Shown here piece after piece: positions 23,593 through 36,380 of a stretch of DNA of 64,000 nucleotides. The position numbers and the translations under genes are program-made. Under the pieces are notes generated by a model that did not search any database, was not told the DNA's origin, and saw nothing but the letters and a program-made list of their open reading frames with translations. Source of the DNA: Pilaira anomala (lineage: Eukaryota; Mucoromycota; Mucoromycetes; Mucorales; Mucoraceae); assembly GCA_025716855.1 (NCBI GenBank), contig JAIXMQ010000041.1, positions 186,001 through 250,000 of the forward strand, given 5' to 3'. Positions within the stretch are counted from its first letter, which is position 1, and the number at the start of each line of letters is the position of its first letter.

Positions 23593-26083
23593 AAAGGAAA
23601 GGAAAAAAAAAAAAAATAATAATAAAGTGGCGATTTAAAATAACCCAATAAACCACTCTGGGATGAAATACAGTGAAGTCATATTTGTTTTGAAAATACC
23701 TATCAGAAGGTCAGGTCTTCATCAAGATAATCCAGTCATAAATATAAGCACTTGATAATAGAAGAAAGCATACTTTTATTATTTTAATACTAAAATTACA
23801 CTGATATCATCTACTAGGACATTTGTAACCGACTATATCTGTGTCATTTTAACTGAAATCGAATTTAAATTTTACCGCAGTACTGCTTGTCTTTGATACA
23901 TACTAGTCAAGAATAACAGCAAGTTAACTTAATTGATCATTCAATTGTTTGTTTTCAATTATCCTTCATTTGTTTTGATTTATCAAACAAACTGCGTATG
24001 ACATCTATGAGTTCTTTGATCTTCTTACCCTTACATTTCGAAAAAAAAAAAAAAAAAAAAAAAAGTGTTATATACTGCACTTTTTCATCCATTGTAGCTG
24101 ATTCTTACTTGAATTGCAATACTGTAAAACAACTTGGAAGCTATCTTTCCATTATAATTCCCATCTTTTTTAATTATCATGATTCCTATAAGTCTATACT
24201 GTGTATGGTTGCACTATATGGATATTTGTTTTAGTTGAACTTCCTCTACAACAACAAAAATAAGTTGAGAGTGGTAATGAGATTTGGGGCGAAGTTATCG
24301 TAAAGGTGGTACATGCATAGCGTACCTACAGTGAGAAATATTTTATACGACAAAAGTTTCCAAATGATGCAAAAAGGTTTCTTTGAATTACAGGATCAAG
24401 TAATTCAATTAGATCTTGATTACATCAACTTTTAGAATAAGTAATAATCAATAAGTCTGCTTGACCCTTTCATTATACCATTCTTTTGCGATTGTCGTGA
24501 CAAAATTTTAAGCCATCATAATACCTATTGGCAGCGTTTTGTTCCCATGTGTATGTACATACATCAAGTCTGAACTCAATGTGTTCTTCCGCTAAAACTT
24601 CACACCATTGAAATCCCCAAAAGTTGACTGTGATCACACAATATTTGATTTTAGATGAGAGCAAGGATGGAATTTGCTGTAAGAACGAATTGTAACTACT
24701 ATCTTGATAAATATTATTACATCATCTCTCTGCCTATATTGCTGTTGTACTGTCTAAAAGTCCAGAGGAATACGTGAAAATTAGATAAATTGACTTTTAA
24801 TGCGTTTACGAGGAGGTTATACGCATTAGTATGTATATGTATTGATTTAGAGACCAAAGTCTTGTTCATGAATACCTCGATTGATTGAGATAGCTGTATG
24901 AATCACTGCGTTGTATTTGTCACACAAGGTTGAACCTACTTTCTTCAATATGCGTTCCAGTAATACCAGGCTTAAACAGACGAGGTACTATTACCGGATT
25001 GAGCGTTACTCTTCCTGATCTCCTTCTTCGGTATGGTCATTTTTTTATTCTGTATTATGTTTACTTTGTACATGTTTCTTGATGCCAGGAACCAAGACAT
25101 GGGTGATCATACTTTTTTGGGTTATCTTTTACTGGCATGTTCTGATGTAGGTCTACTTGAAAGAGATTTAAGTAAAAAGTACCAAATAGACCTGCATAAC
25201 CCCATTGGTTTTGCCCATATCGTTTCTCATACAAGTTATAAAACCTGAATATTTGCATACCTTCTACTAATTTTATGTTTTTATCGTTTAGATTATATTC
25301 GTACTTGTGCTGTCTAAGTAGAATCATTGTTTTCATATTGTGAGCACTTTTTTTTTTATTTATTCCTTAGACAGTTGGCTCCAAAGAAAAGCGAAGAAAT
25401 GTGAGGTAGTTAACTTGTTGATTTCTTGTTCTGTAATGACAATCGATTAAATAATTTACTTATTATTTTTGCGTCTGTTAAAGAGAGAGAGGATTCTTTT
25501 TCGTGCTCCATATTACACCATGATGGATGTTTGGAAAAGGTTCTTTAAGAATTGATAACACTTCTTCACCGACTAAAGCATTAGAAACACGTTAAATTTT
25601 ACTAAATAATGAACTATTATATGTAATTATCGAATCTCTTATGTTGTCTTGCCCAGAATAACAATAGATTATGTTGTCTATTTGGTACAATCTCTTGTAT
25701 GATTACAGACAAGAGATTAAAGCGGTAGTGATAAAGAATATTCCTGTTTTATTTGATAAAGTAGAAGAAAGAGAAGGAAAGAGAAAGAGAAAGAGAAAGA
25801 GAAAGAGAAAGAGAGAGAGAGAGAGAAAAAGTAATTAAATAAACCTGTTTGAGATATGCGCCAAATGAACAAGTCCTCTTCTCCTTAATCACGTAATAAG
25901 GGAACGCCATTCAAAGAACATTGAGGTGATATCATCTATTATTTCTACAGAAGGTGTAGCACTTTAGCTTTTAAGAGTGAGGTTGGATATGAACTATATC
26001 ATGATCGAAAACGTAACAAAACCATATCAAGCATGACATCATTTTCTCTCTTTCTCAACTTTTTGTTTAACAGACCACATAAA

Positions 26084-26138
<55 letters not shown>

Positions 26139-26250
26139 TCCAACACCTGCTGATAAGATACATATCAAAATATTTATGTAATCTTTATAAAACAACAAAC
26201 CATTTTTTTTTTGCTTTTCTCCCCTCTTTCTTTCTTTTTCTTTATCAATC
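23439..26250. other. Gene-poor region with simple repeats
   Basis: 2.8 kb without an intact gene. It holds long A-runs (about 23560-23590, 24041-24064, and A52 at 26085-26136) and a (GAAA/GA)n stretch at about 25760-25830. A minus-strand coding relic lies in the middle (listed separately). The 3' end is the promoter of the HutD-AstE gene, with a C/T-rich stretch just before its ATG. Confidence 0.5.
24470..25340 (-). pseudogene. Unrecognised frameshifted coding relic
   Basis: Read on the minus strand, several neighbouring open stretches look protein-like and lie in order. 25336-25061 reads QIFRFYNLYEKRYGQNQWGY and FQVDLHQNMPVKDNPKKYD. About 25020-24850 reads RLFKPGITGTHIEE, then in another frame STLCDKYNAVIHTA and NRGIHEQDFGL. 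24664-24473 reads VTVNFWGFQWCEVLAEEHIEF and YTWEQNAANRYYDGLKFC. Stops and frame changes between them mean that no full product can be made. I do not recognise the family. A domesticated or transposon-derived gene, or a decayed host gene, are both possible. Confidence 0.4.
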
Positions 26251-28986
26251 ATGACAAAGAACGAAGAAGTGATTGTACCAAGTGGATCCATCTTACAAGT
26301 GGATTCACCTGAACCTACTTTACTTCGAGTCGAAACATTGGATCCCGGGTAAGCTCCTTTTTCCTTTTCATATTTCATGCATTTAAAAAAAAAAACGCTT
26401 TTTTTATATATATATATATATAAATTTTTAGAAGAGATTATCATACTCAATCCTGGAAAAATGGTCTGGGTAAGACATCCGAGATCAGTATCTATCCTCC
26501 AAATATAGATTATAGACAAGACCCATTTTTTTGGAGACTTTCTGAAAATGAAATTGATGCAGATTTCAATTTCCCAATTTTATTGGGTTATGAATGGTAA
26601 AAAAAAAAAAAAACATAAAACATGTTAAAACCTTAACTTTTCTATTGGTAGTACACATATCGTCTTGCCAAATTCAAATCCTCGTAAATCCATGATTCAT
26701 TTAAATCATCGTGGTGAAGAAGCTTCTACTACCATTAAACCTTTATTTCCTTACTCATGGAACAGTGAATGGTAAAGAATTGTAAACAAAAAAAAAAAAA
26801 AAAAAAAAAAATGATACATATTTTTTTTCAATTATTAAACATCAAACATTAGGGTAACGAGTTGTAAAGTAACAAACGCACCCGTCACAAGTCTTCAATT
26901 CCTAATCAAACGAGATCTCGGTACCGCCCAATTCTCTGTTGATAAAGTCTCGAACGAAAATAATGAAACGGGTCAAAAGTTAATTCTGGGTGCATTTGCA
27001 TTAGTTTACGTCGTAGAAGGAAACGTAAGGATTGGTCTAGATGAAAATACGAGTCCTCAAGGATATAATGGGACTTTGAGTCCAGGTCAAACACTTTATG
27101 TTGAACGTGATGAAGATGCTAGTCCTACCAGTATGTTAATTCAAGCCTCGGATCCAAATGGTGCTATTGGACACCGAGATCATCTTGGTAAAAAAAAAAA
27201 AAGTTATATATACATGTATAGTTAATCTTTTTTTTTTTTTGTGTGTGTATATTTTTAGAGGCTACTATTATTACTATTCAAATCACCGAAATTAAACCAA
27301 AAGGTGGTGCTCCATCTACTCACGGTACCTTATCAGATTACTTTGCAATTCAAACACATGACGCATCCAATACAAATACACCAGGTCCGTCTACACCTAG
27401 TGCAGGTTTAGCAACACATATGGAAGATCGTCGATTAGATCCAAGACGTAAACCACTGGTTGTTTATGAAGATAATCCTAAATTATCTTCTGCTGCTGCT
27501 GCTGCTGCAGATGGAAAAAAGGAACCAGTTCCTAGTAAATCACCTACTACTACTACCAAACCCACACCCAATTTTGATTTTTTGATTAATCACGATACAG
27601 ATGTTCCACCACCTGTGGTTCGTGATCGATTGATTGTTGAAGATTTTCCTAAACATAGTATCAGTACTGCTTGGATCAAGATGGTGAAACAAGGCTTAAG
27701 TGAATGGCTTCGATTACCTGTGATTGTTTGTAGAGGAACAGAAGATGGGTAAGAAAGAAAGAAAAAAAAAATTCGAACACAAGGATATGTAAGTATAAAC
27801 ATTTTTTTTTTTTTTTTTTTTTTTGTAAAAGGCCTGTAGTAGGTATTACAGCAGCAGTACATGGAAATGAATTAAATGGTGTCCCATGTATTCATCGCGT
27901 CGTATCTCAAATCGATGTGAACAAACTTCATGGAACAGTAGTAGCCGTACCTTGTGTGAATGTCTCGGGATATTTGAAATTCACACGAGAGTTTGCAGAT
28001 GGGAGAGACTTGAATCGATACTTTCCTGGTAGAGAAGATGGGTTTGCATCTCAAGTGTTTTGTTATCAGTTGATGAAGAAGGTGATTTCTCAATTTAATT
28101 ATTTAATTGATTTACATACAGCAAGTTTTGGAAGAATTAATTCTTATTACGTCCGAGCCGACATGGTATACTATAAAAATATATATATTTATAAGTATGT
28201 TTATATTTAAATTGTGTGTGTGTATATATATATATATAGAATGATCCAGTTTCGGCAACCATGGCAAGGTTACAACAACCTCAGATTGTATTGCATAATT
28301 CAGGTCAAGATGGTACACTTCGTTCTGCTGCTGCTGCGCGTGGTATTCGTGCAATTACAGTTGAAATTGGTAATCCACAATCATTCCAAAGCCAATATAT
28401 CCAAGTAAAGTAGAATACATACACTTTATATCTTCAATTCATTTAACAATTTTTTTTTTTAGTGGTCTTATATTGGTGTTATGCGTATCTTGGATCATTT
28501 AGAAATGTATACGCTTGCAGATTATCAATCTACTACGGAAGATTTGATTGCCTTAGGTCCACCAAGTACTTTACTTTGTTCCAAGGGATTCTGGGTAACG
28601 TAAAAAAAAAAAAAAAAAAAAAAAAAAAGTAGAAATATAAAACTAACTTCTTTTTTTTTTTTAGATTTATACAAAGACAGGTGGTGTACTTGAAGTTTAT
28701 CCTGATGTGAATACGAGTATTAAAAAGGGTGATATGATTGCACGTATCAAGAATATTTTTGGAAATGTAGTAGATGAATACTACGCACCTTGTAGTGGCA
28801 TTGTAAAGTATTTGACTACAGAAAAAAAAAAAAAAAAAAAAAGTATACAACTAAAATACATCATAAAAATAGGTCATTGGTAGAAGCTCTAATCCTGTGG
28901 CCATGTCAGGTGATAGAATTGTTCATTTAGGTGTTCTCAAGAAAAAGAGTGAAAGTTTACCAAAAGAAGCCAAGGAGAATTATTGA
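26251..28986 (+). CDS. HutD-like cupin fused to succinylglutamate desuccinylase/aspartoacylase domain
   Basis: Ten exons: 26251-26348, 26432-26596, 26652-26771, 26853-27187, 27259-27748, 27832-28165, 28240-28404, 28463-28594, 28665-28802 and 28873-28986; 696 aa. The N-terminal part matches the HutD/Ves cupin family: SWKNGLGKTSEISIYP, FFWRLSENEIDADF, then a second barrel half. The C-terminal part matches the zinc carboxypeptidase-like AstE/ASPA family: TAAVHGNELNGVP (zinc His/Glu), GRDLNRYFPG, LIDLHTASFGR and AITVEIGNPQ, ending with a barrel-like KKGDMIARIKNIFG segment. A disordered Ala/Pro/Thr linker joins them. AstE/ASPA enzymes hydrolyse N-acyl amino acids; HutD is linked to histidine use in bacteria. 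The substrate of this fusion is unknown. Confidence 0.85.
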
Positions 28987-29162
28987 TTTTTAGGAAAATT
29001 TCATTTTTATTAACATTAAAAATAAAAAAAAAAAAAAAAAATGGGTTGTGTGGGAATTGGGGTGGTTATTAATTATATTATGCTTTATAAATGAAAATAA
29101 GTGGGATAGTTAAAAATGAGGATAGAGTACAAATGCGAGAAAAAAGAGAGAGAGAGAGAAAA

Positions 29163-29771
29163 TTAAATGCGAGTAGTAGAATTGAATACATGAGATGAAT
29201 AAGCATAAGCAGTAGTAGTAGTTGTATGATGATTTGAAGATTTATCATTACTTGCTGTTAAACCCAAATAGAGAGGAGAACGAATATCTAATAAATTATT
29301 GGATTGATCACAACAAGAAGAGGAAGCAGAGGAGTTACCAGAAAGGGTATTTGTATCATGATCAAGAGAAGGTATAGGAGACAAATCAATATGATGTTTA
29401 CGAGTCTTGTTACGTTCTTCAATCAAGATTTTAGCTTCAGTTTCATAATCCCTTGAAGGATCAATTGGTTCAGGTTCATCATATAAAATACCGATTTCTT
29501 CAAAAAAGAGTTGTATACCATTCATATTTAAGATATGATTTTCACTATCGATAATACATTCTTCTGGATTTAATGGTAAAATGGTAGCAAGGTTTTCTTG
29601 ACATTCACTATCATCGATCCAGTTATATATTTCTTCATCACCTTGATTATTATAATAATCATCATTGTATTCATCTTCTGGTGTTAAACAGACAAATCCT
29701 GGAATATTGCAGAATTCTTCCTCCTCGTTGTTATTGTTGTTATCGTAGCTGTAATTGTCGTTGTAAGTCAT
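29163..29771 (-). CDS. Acidic hypothetical protein
   Basis: Single open exon, 202 aa, not recognised. The N-terminus is Asn/Asp/Glu-rich (SYDNNNNNEEEEF) and the protein is acidic through about residue 110 (PEDEYNDDYYNNQGDEEIYNW). A short basic stretch (NKTRKHH) and a Ser/Thr-rich tail follow. No signal peptide, membrane helix or catalytic motif is visible; most of it is probably disordered. It converges with the HutD-AstE gene, 176 bp away. Codon usage matches neighbouring real genes and the ATG is followed by a clean frame, so a gene is likely. Confidence 0.6.
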   Translation of the reverse strand: MTYNDNYSYDNNNNNEEEEFCNIPGFVCLTPEDEYNDDYYNNQGDEEIYNWIDDSECQENLATILPLNPEECIIDSENHILNMNGIQLFFEEIGILYDEPEPIDPSRDYETEAKILIEERNKTRKHHIDLSPIPSLDHDTNTLSGNSSASSSCCDQSNNLLDIRSPLYLGLTASNDKSSNHHTTTTTAYAYSSHVFNSTTRI

Positions 29772-32110
29772 TGCGGGTATAATTTGTTTATAGTGTAATT
29801 GCCATTCAATGGTAAATAAATTTGAAACTTTTTTTTTTTTTTCTGATTTTTAATCACTATTTATAATTAAAAAAAAAACAAAAAATTTTTAAAAAAAGGG
29901 TTCGATAATATTCAATTTCAGATCGGAAGTAATAGGATTGTTCAGTTCAACTAATAATGAAACATTAGCCAATCGTATCCTCTTTTGATATTATCGATAG
30001 AGCTTCGCCACTTTTGTTGGTCTAAAGTGTGGCTGTTCAAGTATATATATATATATAAAAGGGCTTCTTGGAAATCTATTTGTTATTTTATATTCTTCAT
30101 TCAGTAATAATATATAATAAATTATGCCACGGGCTAACGCTATAAAAAAAAAAATAGTAGTGACTTTTTACAAAAAAAAAAACGTGAGCGTATTTATTTA
30201 TCTATTGGTTACACATTCTAATAATGTAATATTTCATTATATTTTTGACACGAGAGAAAAATTTGGTTTCCATGTCTACTATTTTGTTATTATTATCTAA
30301 ACATTTCAGTCGGTTGATCTCGGACAATATGTAATATCTATAAGTAGAAAAAGTACTTTTTATCTCCCCGCAACAACGTTTCTTTTTTAATTGAATCATC
30401 ATTCTTGATTCAACTAACTAGTATTTTAAGTGATGTAGCGACAGACGTAATTTCTTAATAAACACACACACACACACACACGTATTTCCCACACTTTTTA
30501 AAATGCAACCTCATTTAGGAAGTAGTACCATGGATAACTTACCAAGCTCTAAATGAATATAAAAATATATATTTTTACTTTTTTCAGTGACAGCTACCAA
30601 TCCTTTTCACAACAATACTTGTATACATCTTGAAAAAAAAAAAGAGAACAAAAGCAAAAAAAAAAAAAAAAAACTGTATGTTTCACGAAATACATTGCTG
30701 CAGTCTATTAGAATCATTCTATAAAAAAGAACCTTATAGTTATAGTTTAGTGTGAGAAAGTAGCTGTAACCGTTTTACCAGTGCGTACATAATAATTGAT
30801 TTCTCTCTCCCCTTATTCCCCAATTATTTCCTTAAAAAGTATTTTTTTTTTGAAGAAATTACCTTTTATAAACTTTTACTCAACACTTGTTTTTATTGGA
30901 TAATTTGATCTTTAAAAGGTGAGTAGAGGGATCATCATCAACTGATTCAGATCACTTTAATCAATTTCTATGGAAAAATCATGCATTCTTTTTGGTTTAT
31001 GCAATTGAAGAGAAACAAAGAGCCCTTTTTTTTTTGTAAAAAAAAATAATGAGTCATGATGGATGCAAACTAAATTATTTGTTTAATATAATCGTCATTG
31101 GCCGTGTTTTTTTTTTCTTTTATTTCAAACGCACGCGCGGAACGACTTCCTTACAATCATTCACTTTACCCGAATTATTGTCATTCGATAAACTCACTAC
31201 AACAGGTACATACACCTCTCCCCACAAAGTATAGTTAGAGAATATATAAAAATTACGAATATATCTTATGGTTAGATCTCTTTTAAAAACACTCACGGTT
31301 TTTATAATGAGTGCATACATAATTAGTAGTCGTTACTCCGGGGCTACTTTACTATAAATGTATTTAAATTTCAAATTACGCATTTTATTGTTTTGATACA
31401 AAAAAGACAAAAATGGACGATTGCTGTTGTTCGGATTAATGCATTGAGCTCGTTCTTATAATATATGCATTTAATTAACGCTAATCCGGGCCACGGGTTC
31501 CAGTATAAACCTCTCTCTCTCCAAGTAACATCATTTTGAAGAATAACCAAGATTTGTATATTTATTGTTTATTTCTTGTACGCGCCTCTTGAACATACAA
31601 TATATCAAGTTTTTATTTAGCAATGATTATCTGTCAAAAACTGAGCAGCAAATTGAAAAAAAAAAAAAAATACATAATTTCATACTTGGGGATACAATTT
31701 AAATTATTTTCAGGCACGCAATTAAAGCTTGGAACTAGTAGGCCACATGGTAGTAATATTTTTCATTTTCATTAAAAAAAATTTTAGGTGGGAAACTCAA
31801 ACACCAACCCTCACTAGGTATTTCATACACAGTTCAATAGTCAAAAAGATGGCTGTATTTAATCGCAGTTAATATCGAACAATAAAACACTTTTCAGAAC
31901 CTTATATAATCGCTTGTCCTTTTTCTTTTTTCTTCTTTTCTCTATTATAACAATTAAACCGTCGAGTCATGAGAAAGTCTGGACTTAATGCATAGCTAAG
32001 AAATCAAACGAAACAATCAAACAGTAGATTCACATGCAGATAGATATTCTACTGGCAACTCAAATGTTTTTTTTTAAAAACACAATAATTTATTTCTATT
32101 ATTATTATTT
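29772..32110. other. Long intergenic region with a small candidate ORF
   Basis: 2.3 kb without a recognised gene. It contains a CCAAT box (about 29970), a TATA run ending TATAAAAG (about 30045-30061), a 58-codon frame at 30124-30300 (listed separately), a (CA)n microsatellite (about 30462-30480), and A-runs near 30660 and 31660. Nothing in 30900-32100 reads as a protein. Confidence 0.4.
30124..30300 (+). CDS. Candidate small protein, 58 aa
   Basis: An ATG frame with a promoter-like upstream layout: CCAAT about 150 bp before it and a TATAAAAG box about 65 bp before it. The product begins MPRANAIKKKIVVTFYKKKN and becomes hydrophobic and aromatic at the end (FHVYYFVIII). Lys runs come from A-runs, so it may be chance. 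Kept only as a candidate because of the promoter-like spacing. Confidence 0.2.
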   Translation: MPRANAIKKKIVVTFYKKKNVSVFIYLLVTHSNNVIFHYIFDTREKFGFHVYYFVIII

Positions 32111-33419
32111 TTATACACAAATAATTTGTCTAACTCTATCACGAAGTTCAGGACCAAATCCAATTGCATCCAAATACCCTTCAACAGATCCATACTTTTC
32201 AGTAAGAAATTCCAAGAAATCACGCATATTCTATATATTATATGTGAATTAGTAGGTATAATCAGTATAAATAAATAAAAAAAAACTTACAGAGGCAGGA
32301 GCTTGAGCAAAATCTTCAGATAAACCAGCCTTTCTAACTTCTTCAAGCATGGCATCATAAACAGGAGCTAAACCCTTTTGTGTCTTTGTATAATCATTCA
32401 CAATCACATCTTGAGGCACACCCGCTATACTCATGACGAAGGCAGATACAATACCAGTTCGATCTTTACCTTGTGTACAGTGAACTTCAATAGGATAATT
32501 GGATGGATCTACAAATACCATCATAGCTGCCAACATTTCTCCTTGACAGTACGTAGCGAACTCTTTGTACATCTTATTCACTCCCATAGGTGATAATACT
32601 TGTTGTCCAACAATATAAGATGCCTTTCTACGTTGACATGTCGTCATCAAATAAATCAAGTAACTAATTTTTTCTTTTATGAGTATCTTTTTTTTTTTTT
32701 TTTTTCAAAAAAGTAAAAAAATATATCACTTACAGTTTTAATCGGAAAGAACATGAACCAAAGACACAATATCTTTGAAAATTTCTACCTGCGAAATCTA
32801 CTTTATATTTCTTTCGGACTAAACTTCCTTGACCTGTTGTTTCATATTCTTTAGAAACGTTAGGTTCAGTTGAACTTTCCTTTTTATCTTTCATCACAAC
32901 AGCTGTAGGTGTAAGCTAAAACAATAACAAAAAAAAAAAAAAATCAATAACTCGAAATGTAATATGGTATAAAAGTTTGACTTACAGTTTCAAGTGCACT
33001 TGTAGGAAAGCTTTTATCAATAGGCAAACCTTCACGACCTTCATGTCTATCATAAGAATGAGTTAAAACGTTTTCATTCCCCGAGAAAAAGAAAGAAAAA
33101 TGACTACTACTACTACTACTACTTTACGCTGTACGAAGATCGAGGATAGTTCTAATCTTGTGCATTTCCAAGAATGCATCTACTTGTTCCTCATCCATAT
33201 TATCTAAAGTAGCTGACCGAAATATTAAACCTTCCTTGATATACCTATAAAAAAATATAAATATCAACTCTTTTTTTTTTTTTTTTTTTCTACTTCTACT
33301 TACTTTTTATTCTCTGCATTTTCTGCTGAAGAAACACCCAAGTCTCTGAAATTCAATACACCAAAACTGCCTTTTTCCATATTACGATAGGCTTCGCCCA
33401 TATTTTTACTTGCTGCCAT
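32111..33419 (-). CDS. Tyrosine phosphatase, Y_phosphatase3 family
   Basis: Six exons in transcript order: 33419-33304, 33244-33128, 33046-32986, 32915-32734, 32663-32291 and 32230-32111; 322 aa. It begins with the family signature FGVLNFRDLG, then GLIFRSATLDNMDEEQVDAF and ILDLRTAHEGREGLP. The CX5R phosphatase loop is complete: VHCTQGKDRTGIV, with the catalytic Cys and Arg present. The C-terminal helices follow (FLEFLTEKYGSVEGYLDAIG). The Arg/Thr/Gly-rich loop and overall length fit the fungal/bacterial-type protein tyrosine phosphatase family. It lacks a signal peptide and is presumably cytosolic. The Lys in the loop (GKDR) is shared with lipid-active members, so a phosphoinositide substrate cannot be excluded. 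Confidence 0.85.
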
Positions 33420-33706
33420 ATTAAAAAGTTTAAAGATAATAAACAAAAAGTGACAGAAATAAAAAAAAAAAAGGGTTAAAAAATACTTATGTTTGAACTT
33501 AATTCTTTTTTATTTGAATGACCGAATTAAAACACCCTCGAACTAAGGTATGACAAACTACATATTCCCCTCTCTCTCTTCTTTCAAGTGCCAGAAGTGA
33601 TGCATATATTCGGTCATTGATCAGCATTTCTTTTTTTTTTGTACGCTAATTTTTTTCGGTCACATCATTCAAGATCATCCAAATTTCTTTAATATCATCT
33701 CTTTCT

Positions 33707-33752
<46 letters not shown>

Positions 33753-34854
33753 TCGGCATCGCTTGTTCCATTTTCAGTGACACAGTATGACAAGATCTGT
33801 TATAATTCAAATGGAGCAAAGGGAAAGTCTTCCATTATAATTTAAATAAATAAATTAGGTAGTAACCACGCTCAAAAAAGTCATTTTGTGCGTTTTAACT
33901 TCTAAATTATATACATAGGAGAGAAATGTAAAAAGAAAATATATTCATGAGGTTCACAAATGAAGTCATCATAAATAATACGCTATGGTGACATACACAA
34001 TATTCATATGTTTCCCGTGCTCGTTTTCTCTTCTTTTTTTTTTTTTATGTAAAAAAAAAAAACAAAAAAAAAGAGGATAGATTATCACCTTCCGTCAGGA
34101 GATGGGGAAAAAAGGATGAGTGACTCCTTCCAACAATTACCGTATCATGCGATCAATACAATATACATTCCGGATGTATTGCGATACAGGATAAACGTAT
34201 ATACTTACATTAGGTAGCGATAAAACATACAGTTGTAAAACCCTCGTATTACGGCATGATGCATTTTGTCACAAAACTATTATTATGAACTCAGTTCACT
34301 ACACAGTCCATGCAATGTATAGTTATGAGCGATAGTTTGGGAGACAACAAATGATTTGGTCCCAATCGTAGTAAATAATATTGGTTTTCATAAATATTTT
34401 ATCATAAAAATGAGGGGCTGCTCATCGTGAAGTGACCTAAAATGACAGGCTGAGAGTTCAATCGAACAAAAACTAGCTCACATTATTAAGAGCGCCAATG
34501 GATTTTTTTTTTTTTTTTGAGAACAATACATTTTCTGAAGTTTTGTCATCCGTCATTACGGTATGTCGATACGCCAAGTTCTTTTCGTCAGCTCAGTTGA
34601 ACAATACTTTTTCTAACGTTATTGTTCTCACGTCAAATCTTACATGTATGTGGGGGGTGTGATAGAATGTGAACCATAAGCACTATATAGATAAGGAATA
34701 ATCTTTAAAAAAAAAAAAAGTGTCCAATTGAGGGTGGACACATTGTACAATACATATTACATAAATTTCCTAAAGTTAAATTATAAGCTTTTAAATATGA
34801 TGGTTATTTATACATGTTTGATTGTCTAGTAATAAAAAATAAATATGAAATTAT
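33420..34854. other. Intergenic region
   Basis: 1.4 kb. It holds a (CT)n microsatellite at about 33711-33747 and T/A-runs near 34030-34065, 34503-34518 and 34707-34720. No coding frame or RNA gene is recognised. Confidence 0.5.
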
Positions 34855-35682
34855 TCATAAACACCACTGTTCCAAAACTTTTATAATATTTTCCCTTCGC
34901 ATTGCTTTTGCGACTGGTATAAAATAGGATGCTAAATGACGGTTTTGTTCTGTTGATTTAGTTTGATACACATCTGTCAGTACTAAAAGTAATTGAGTTT
35001 CGTTATATCTGTTTGCAGTCTTGATTTGTCGTAGAATTGACATTTTAAGCGGCCATAAAGACGTGAATGATTGAAGTGATTTTGGTGAAGGAGGAGTAAT
35101 CGGTGTACTGGGTGATTTTTTGATTGGAGATTCCTCAACTACAAAAAAAAAAAAAAAGTTTAATGTATGCGTTAGGTTTAAAAATAACCTCACACACTCT
35201 ACCTTGTGGAGTATTTAATCTTGCGCGTTTCTTTATCACAGGTTTTGGCTCAGGTTCTATATCTTGATCGGAGCTATCTTCGTTGGCTTCAGAGAGCGCA
35301 CGTTTAAGATTCTGTTGTACTGGTGTTTGGATTTGAGGGATGACGGTAAGAGTTGGTGATGGAACTGCATCACTCCAAAAAGCAGTTCTTAATCGTTCTA
35401 AAACCTCTACTAGTTCACTTCTTTGAACATCAAAAATATTATCACATAAAGGTTTATCGGACTATCACAAACAGAAAAAAAAAAAAAAAAAAAGAATGAA
35501 CAGACTAATTAAGTTGTCAATGTTTTTAAAAAAATATATTTACTTTTTTCAATTCGATACCATCTATGGGTCCAATAGATTCAGACAACTATTTGACTTT
35601 GGGTTAGTTATTTGACTTGCCTGTTGAGATCCTTATTTCTTACATCGGACAGGGTTGGACATTTCGTTTTAATTATAGACAT
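34855..35682 (-). CDS. Hypothetical small nuclear-looking protein
   Basis: Four exons in transcript order: 35682-35644, 35588-35544, 35461-35203 and 35138-34855; 208 aa. The model closes in frame with phase-0 junctions at the first two introns. The N-terminus is short (MSIIKTKCPTLSD). A helical part follows (VQRSELVEVLERLRTAFWSD). Then comes an acidic/basic linker with a likely nuclear localisation signal (KPVIKKRARL), Ser/Pro repeats (SPIKKSPSTPITPPSPKSL), and a conserved-looking C-terminal helical domain (NETQLLLVLTDVYQTKS; AMRRENIIKVLEQWCL). The SP/TP sites suggest CDK or MAPK phosphorylation. I do not recognise the family. Confidence 0.6.
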
Positions 35683-36380
35683 GAGAAAAGTAAATTTCAA
35701 GTAAAAGTCGATACACTCTTTTTAAATTTTGTAAGCGGCGGATGATGAAATACAAGCCTACCACATTACTACTTATTGCCGGTTTTTATATTGGTGTGAA
35801 TACAGAAATAATTCTTATTAGAGTAGTCGCTGTTGATTGTGTAATGTAGAATCTAAATCTATTGGATCGTTATATATACTCCAAATACTTCATAGCTCGA
35901 TTTACTATGGGTTATATCTTACTGTATCAAATTTGACAAGAAACTTAAAAAGATGCTTTCATTTCTACATAACAATTATTTTGAGTATATATTAAAAAAA
36001 AAAAAAAAGCAAAGGCTTTGAGAAACCCTATATGTAGCCGACTATTATTATGTTGTTAGTGTTTTGGCCTTTACAATAGGGGATAGATACGCCGCGCACC
36101 ATATTTTTTTGTGCATCTCATTTATTTCTTCGCACCATTTTAATCCCAAAAGTAAAAGCATGAAGTCTTATATTTACAGTATCTGATTAAGGGTTGATTG
36201 TCACTTGGTTCTTTCTTTTTTTATACGGTGGTGCTCAAGTATAGTGCTCGAAAGTGGTGCGCGTATCACAATATGGACTGTGATTTATTTATTTAAATAG
36301 GCACGTCAAAATGATTCAACCAAGTTTTTCTCCTCTTCATTCCTATAAAACTAAAAAAAAAAAAGATAAAAGAGAGAAAA
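35683..36380. other. Divergent intergenic region
   Basis: About 700 bp between two divergently oriented genes; probably holds both promoters. A-run near 35994-36008. No specific site is claimed. Confidence 0.4.

Noticed and set aside
25755..25830. Purine-rich repeat considered as a CRISPR-like array
   Set aside because: Plain (GA)n microsatellite without spacers, in a eukaryotic genome.
34855..35193. Single-exon model starting at MRLFLNLTHTLNFFFFF
   Set aside because: That start lies in an intron T-run; the spliced four-exon model closes in frame and gives a sensible protein.
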